Shown: in pieces, positions 5,283 through 6,793 of the stretch
Layout: each line of letters opens with the position of its first letter
Numbering within the stretch: the stretch's first letter is position 1
NCBI GenBank assembly: GCA_016210125.1
Contig: JACQUS010000175.1
Coordinates: 1-6,793, forward strand
Reading direction: 5' to 3'
DNA length: 6,793 nt
From: Chloroflexota bacterium
GTDB lineage: Bacteria; Chloroflexota; UBA6077; FW602-bin22; JACQUS01
The notes under the pieces: generated by a model
Seen by the model: only the letters and a program-made list of their open reading frames with translations
Databases searched by the model: none
What the model was told of the DNA's origin: nothing
Program-made: the position numbers and the translations under genes

Positions 5283-6530
5283 GTGGGCAAAGTCGTCCTC
5301 GCCTACTCCGGCGGCCTCGACACCTCGGTCGCCATCCGCTGGCTCCAGGAGCAGTACGGCCTCGAGGTCGTCTGCCTGACCGTCGACCTCGGGGCCAACG
5401 ACCGCGACCTGAGCACCGTGCGCGAGCGCGCGCTGCAGATCGGCGCGCGCCAGGCGCTGATCGTCGACGCGAAGGACGTGTTCGTCCGCTACTTCGTCTG
5501 GCCGGCCCTGCGCGCCGGCGCCGTCTACGAGTGCAAGTACCCGCTCGCCACGGCGCTCGGCCGGCCGCTCATCGCCAAGCTGCTCGTCGACGTGGCTCGC
5601 CAAGAGGGCGCCACGCACGTCGCCCACGGCTGCACGGGCAAAGGCAACGACCAGGTGCGCTTCGACGTCTCGGTCGGGGCGCTGGCGCCCGACCTGACCG
5701 TCATCGCGCCGATCCGCGAGTGGCGCATGACGCGCGACGAGGAGATCGCCTACGCGCAGCGCCACGGCATCCCCGTGCCGGCCACCAGGGAGAGCCCATA
5801 CAGCACCGACCAGAACCTTTGGGGGCGCAGCATCGAGGCCGGGGTGCTGGAAGATCCCGACGTCGAGCCGCCGGAGGACGTCTACGCCTGGACGGTGAGC
5901 CCCGAGCGCGCGCCGGACGCGCCGGCCGTGGTGGAGGTCGAGTTCGAGCGCGGCATCCCTGTGCGCCTCGACGGCGCTGCGCTCGACGGCGTGGCGCTCA
6001 TCGGCCGGCTCAGCGAGCTGGCCGGGCAGCACGGCGTCGGGCGCATCGACCACGTGGAGAACCGCCTGGTGGGTATCAAGTCGCGCGAGATCTACGAGGC
6101 CCCGGCGGCCGTCGTGCTCCACGAGGCGCACCGCGCGCTGGAGGCGATGACGCTGACGCGCCACCAGCTGCGGTTGAAAGAGCTCGTGGCCCAGGAGTAC
6201 GCCGACCTCGTCTACAATGGCCTCTGGTTCAGCGCGGCTCACCAGGACCTGGCGGCCTACATCGCCAGCGTGCAGCGCTTCGTCAGCGGCACGGTGCGCC
6301 TGAAGCTCTACAAGGGGACCTGCCGGGTCGTCGGCCGCACCTCGCCGGTGTCGCTCTACCGCCACGAGCTGGCGACCTACGACCGCGGCGACATGTTTGA
6401 CTCCTCGGCCGCCGTGGGCTTCATCGCCCTCTGGGGGCTGCCCCTGCGCACGCAGGCGAGCGCGCAGCTCCTGCGCGCCGGCGAGGAGCTGCGCGGGATC
6501 ATGCCACCGGAGATCACGGGGGAATCGTGA
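5283..6530 (+). CDS. argG: Argininosuccinate synthase
   Basis: This 415-residue cytoplasmic enzyme joins citrulline and aspartate with ATP to make argininosuccinate, the penultimate step of arginine synthesis. Seen: the N-type PPi-synthetase ATP loop AYSGGLDTS (7-15), the conserved stretch HGCTGKGNDQVRFD (115-128), SPYSTDQNLWGRSIE (171-185), and GRIDHVENRLVGIKSREIYE (253-272). All are expected for the family, and the length is usual. The start is GTG, with GAAGGAG ending 7 nt before it, and the conserved N-terminus begins at once (MGKVVLAYSGG), so no other start is likely. DLGANDRDL at 35-43 departs from the DVGQ-type sequence of the common enterobacterial enzyme, which points to the branch seen in Chloroflexota and similar lineages (inference). 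argH follows after 7 nt, so the two form an operon read from the promoter at 5227-5256. Confidence 0.98.
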   Translation: MGKVVLAYSGGLDTSVAIRWLQEQYGLEVVCLTVDLGANDRDLSTVRERALQIGARQALIVDAKDVFVRYFVWPALRAGAVYECKYPLATALGRPLIAKLLVDVARQEGATHVAHGCTGKGNDQVRFDVSVGALAPDLTVIAPIREWRMTRDEEIAYAQRHGIPVPATRESPYSTDQNLWGRSIEAGVLEDPDVEPPEDVYAWTVSPERAPDAPAVVEVEFERGIPVRLDGAALDGVALIGRLSELAGQHGVGRIDHVENRLVGIKSREIYEAPAAVVLHEAHRALEAMTLTRHQLRLKELVAQEYADLVYNGLWFSAAHQDLAAYIASVQRFVSGTVRLKLYKGTCRVVGRTSPVSLYRHELATYDRGDMFDSSAAVGFIALWGLPLRTQASAQLLRAGEELRGIMPPEITGES

Positions 6531-6537
6531 CGCAGCC

Positions 6538-6793
6538 GTGAAGCAGTGGGGTGGGCGGTTCGAGCGGCCGACGGACAAGCTGGTGGAGACCTTCACGGCC
6601 TCCATCGCCTTCGACGCCCGCCTGGCGCCGTACGATGTCGCCGGCAGCATCGCCCACGCGCGCGAGCTGGGCCGGCAGGGCCTGCTCACGCCCGAGGAGA
6701 CCAGCCAGCTCGTCGCTGCGGTGGAGCAGGTGCGCGACGCATTCGCGCGCGGCGAGGTGGCCTTCGACCCGGCCCTGGAGGACATCCACACGC
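6538..6793 (+). CDS. argH: Argininosuccinate lyase, N-terminal part (cut by window edge)
   Basis: Only the first 85 residues are present, and the frame is still open at the right edge. The translation begins MKQWGGRFERPTDKLVETF and continues TASIAFDARLAPYDVAGSIA, HARELG and later ALEDIHT. WGGRF, the ASI-FD-RL-YD-GSIAHA pattern and EDIH are diagnostic of argininosuccinate lyase, which splits argininosuccinate into arginine and fumarate. The start is GTG at 6538, 7 nt after the argG stop. No upstream in-frame start exists, because that frame runs into argG sequence without ATG or GTG nearby. The best purine stretch, GGGGGAA (6518-6524), is about 13 nt away, so translation may depend on coupling to argG. 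Catalytic residues further downstream cannot be checked here. Confidence 0.95.
   Translation, partial: MKQWGGRFERPTDKLVETFTASIAFDARLAPYDVAGSIAHARELGRQGLLTPEETSQLVAAVEQVRDAFARGEVAFDPALEDIHT

Noticed and set aside
6527..6541. GTG overlapping the argG stop (GTGA) as an argH start
   Set aside because: That frame stops after four codons (TGA at 6539-6541). The argH frame starts at the GTG at 6538.
5250..6791. A 513-codon open frame on the minus strand across argG and argH
   Set aside because: It is an antisense shadow of two clearly recognised genes in GC-rich DNA. Its product is low-complexity, rich in R, A, V and H, and resembles no family.

Overview
The window is a stretch of a GC-rich (roughly two-thirds G+C by eye) bacterial chromosome. 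It holds five complete or nearly complete protein genes, one gene cut by the right edge, and two structured intergenic regions. Protein style fits a Chloroflexota-like organism (Thermomicrobia or a related class) best: a DLG-AND-RDL type argininosuccinate synthase, a fused TAXI-type TRAP permease, a Tat-exported M28 protein and a MerR-HtpX pair. This assignment is inference from sequence style and was not tested by any search.

Layout. Positions 3-893 (minus) encode an HtpX-type membrane zinc protease. A MerR-family regulator (928-1386, minus) lies 34 nt upstream in the same direction, so merR-htpX reads as a two-gene operon. Its promoter candidate has a perfect TTGACA, a 17-bp spacer and TACGCT, and starts transcription almost on top of the ribosome binding site. 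Divergent from merR is a Tat-signal M28-fold protein (1501-2493, plus). Its active-site pattern resembles glutaminyl cyclase (type II QC) as much as an aminopeptidase. It converges on a 729-residue fused TRAP transporter permease (2637-4826, minus). Between the two is a 97-bp palindromic element. No solute-binding protein gene accompanies the permease here.

A 456-bp gene-free region (4827-5282) separates the TRAP gene from the arginine genes. It holds a candidate minus-strand promoter with a dyad in its spacer, a strong hairpin with a third copy of its stem sequence nearby, and a 26-bp near-perfect tandem repeat that duplicates the -35 region of the argG promoter. Next come argG (5283-6530, plus) and argH (6538 to the right edge, plus). 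They are 7 nt apart and form an operon for the last two steps of arginine synthesis.

The genes divide into envelope quality control and export (htpX with its regulator, the Tat-exported M28 protein), uptake of an unknown organic anion (TRAP), and arginine biosynthesis (argGH). I see no mobile element, CRISPR array, phage gene or RNA gene. Nothing here is clearly an undescribed system. The most interesting points are the MerR-HtpX pairing, the QC-like active site, the orphan TRAP permease with its structured leader, and the duplicated -35 element of argG.
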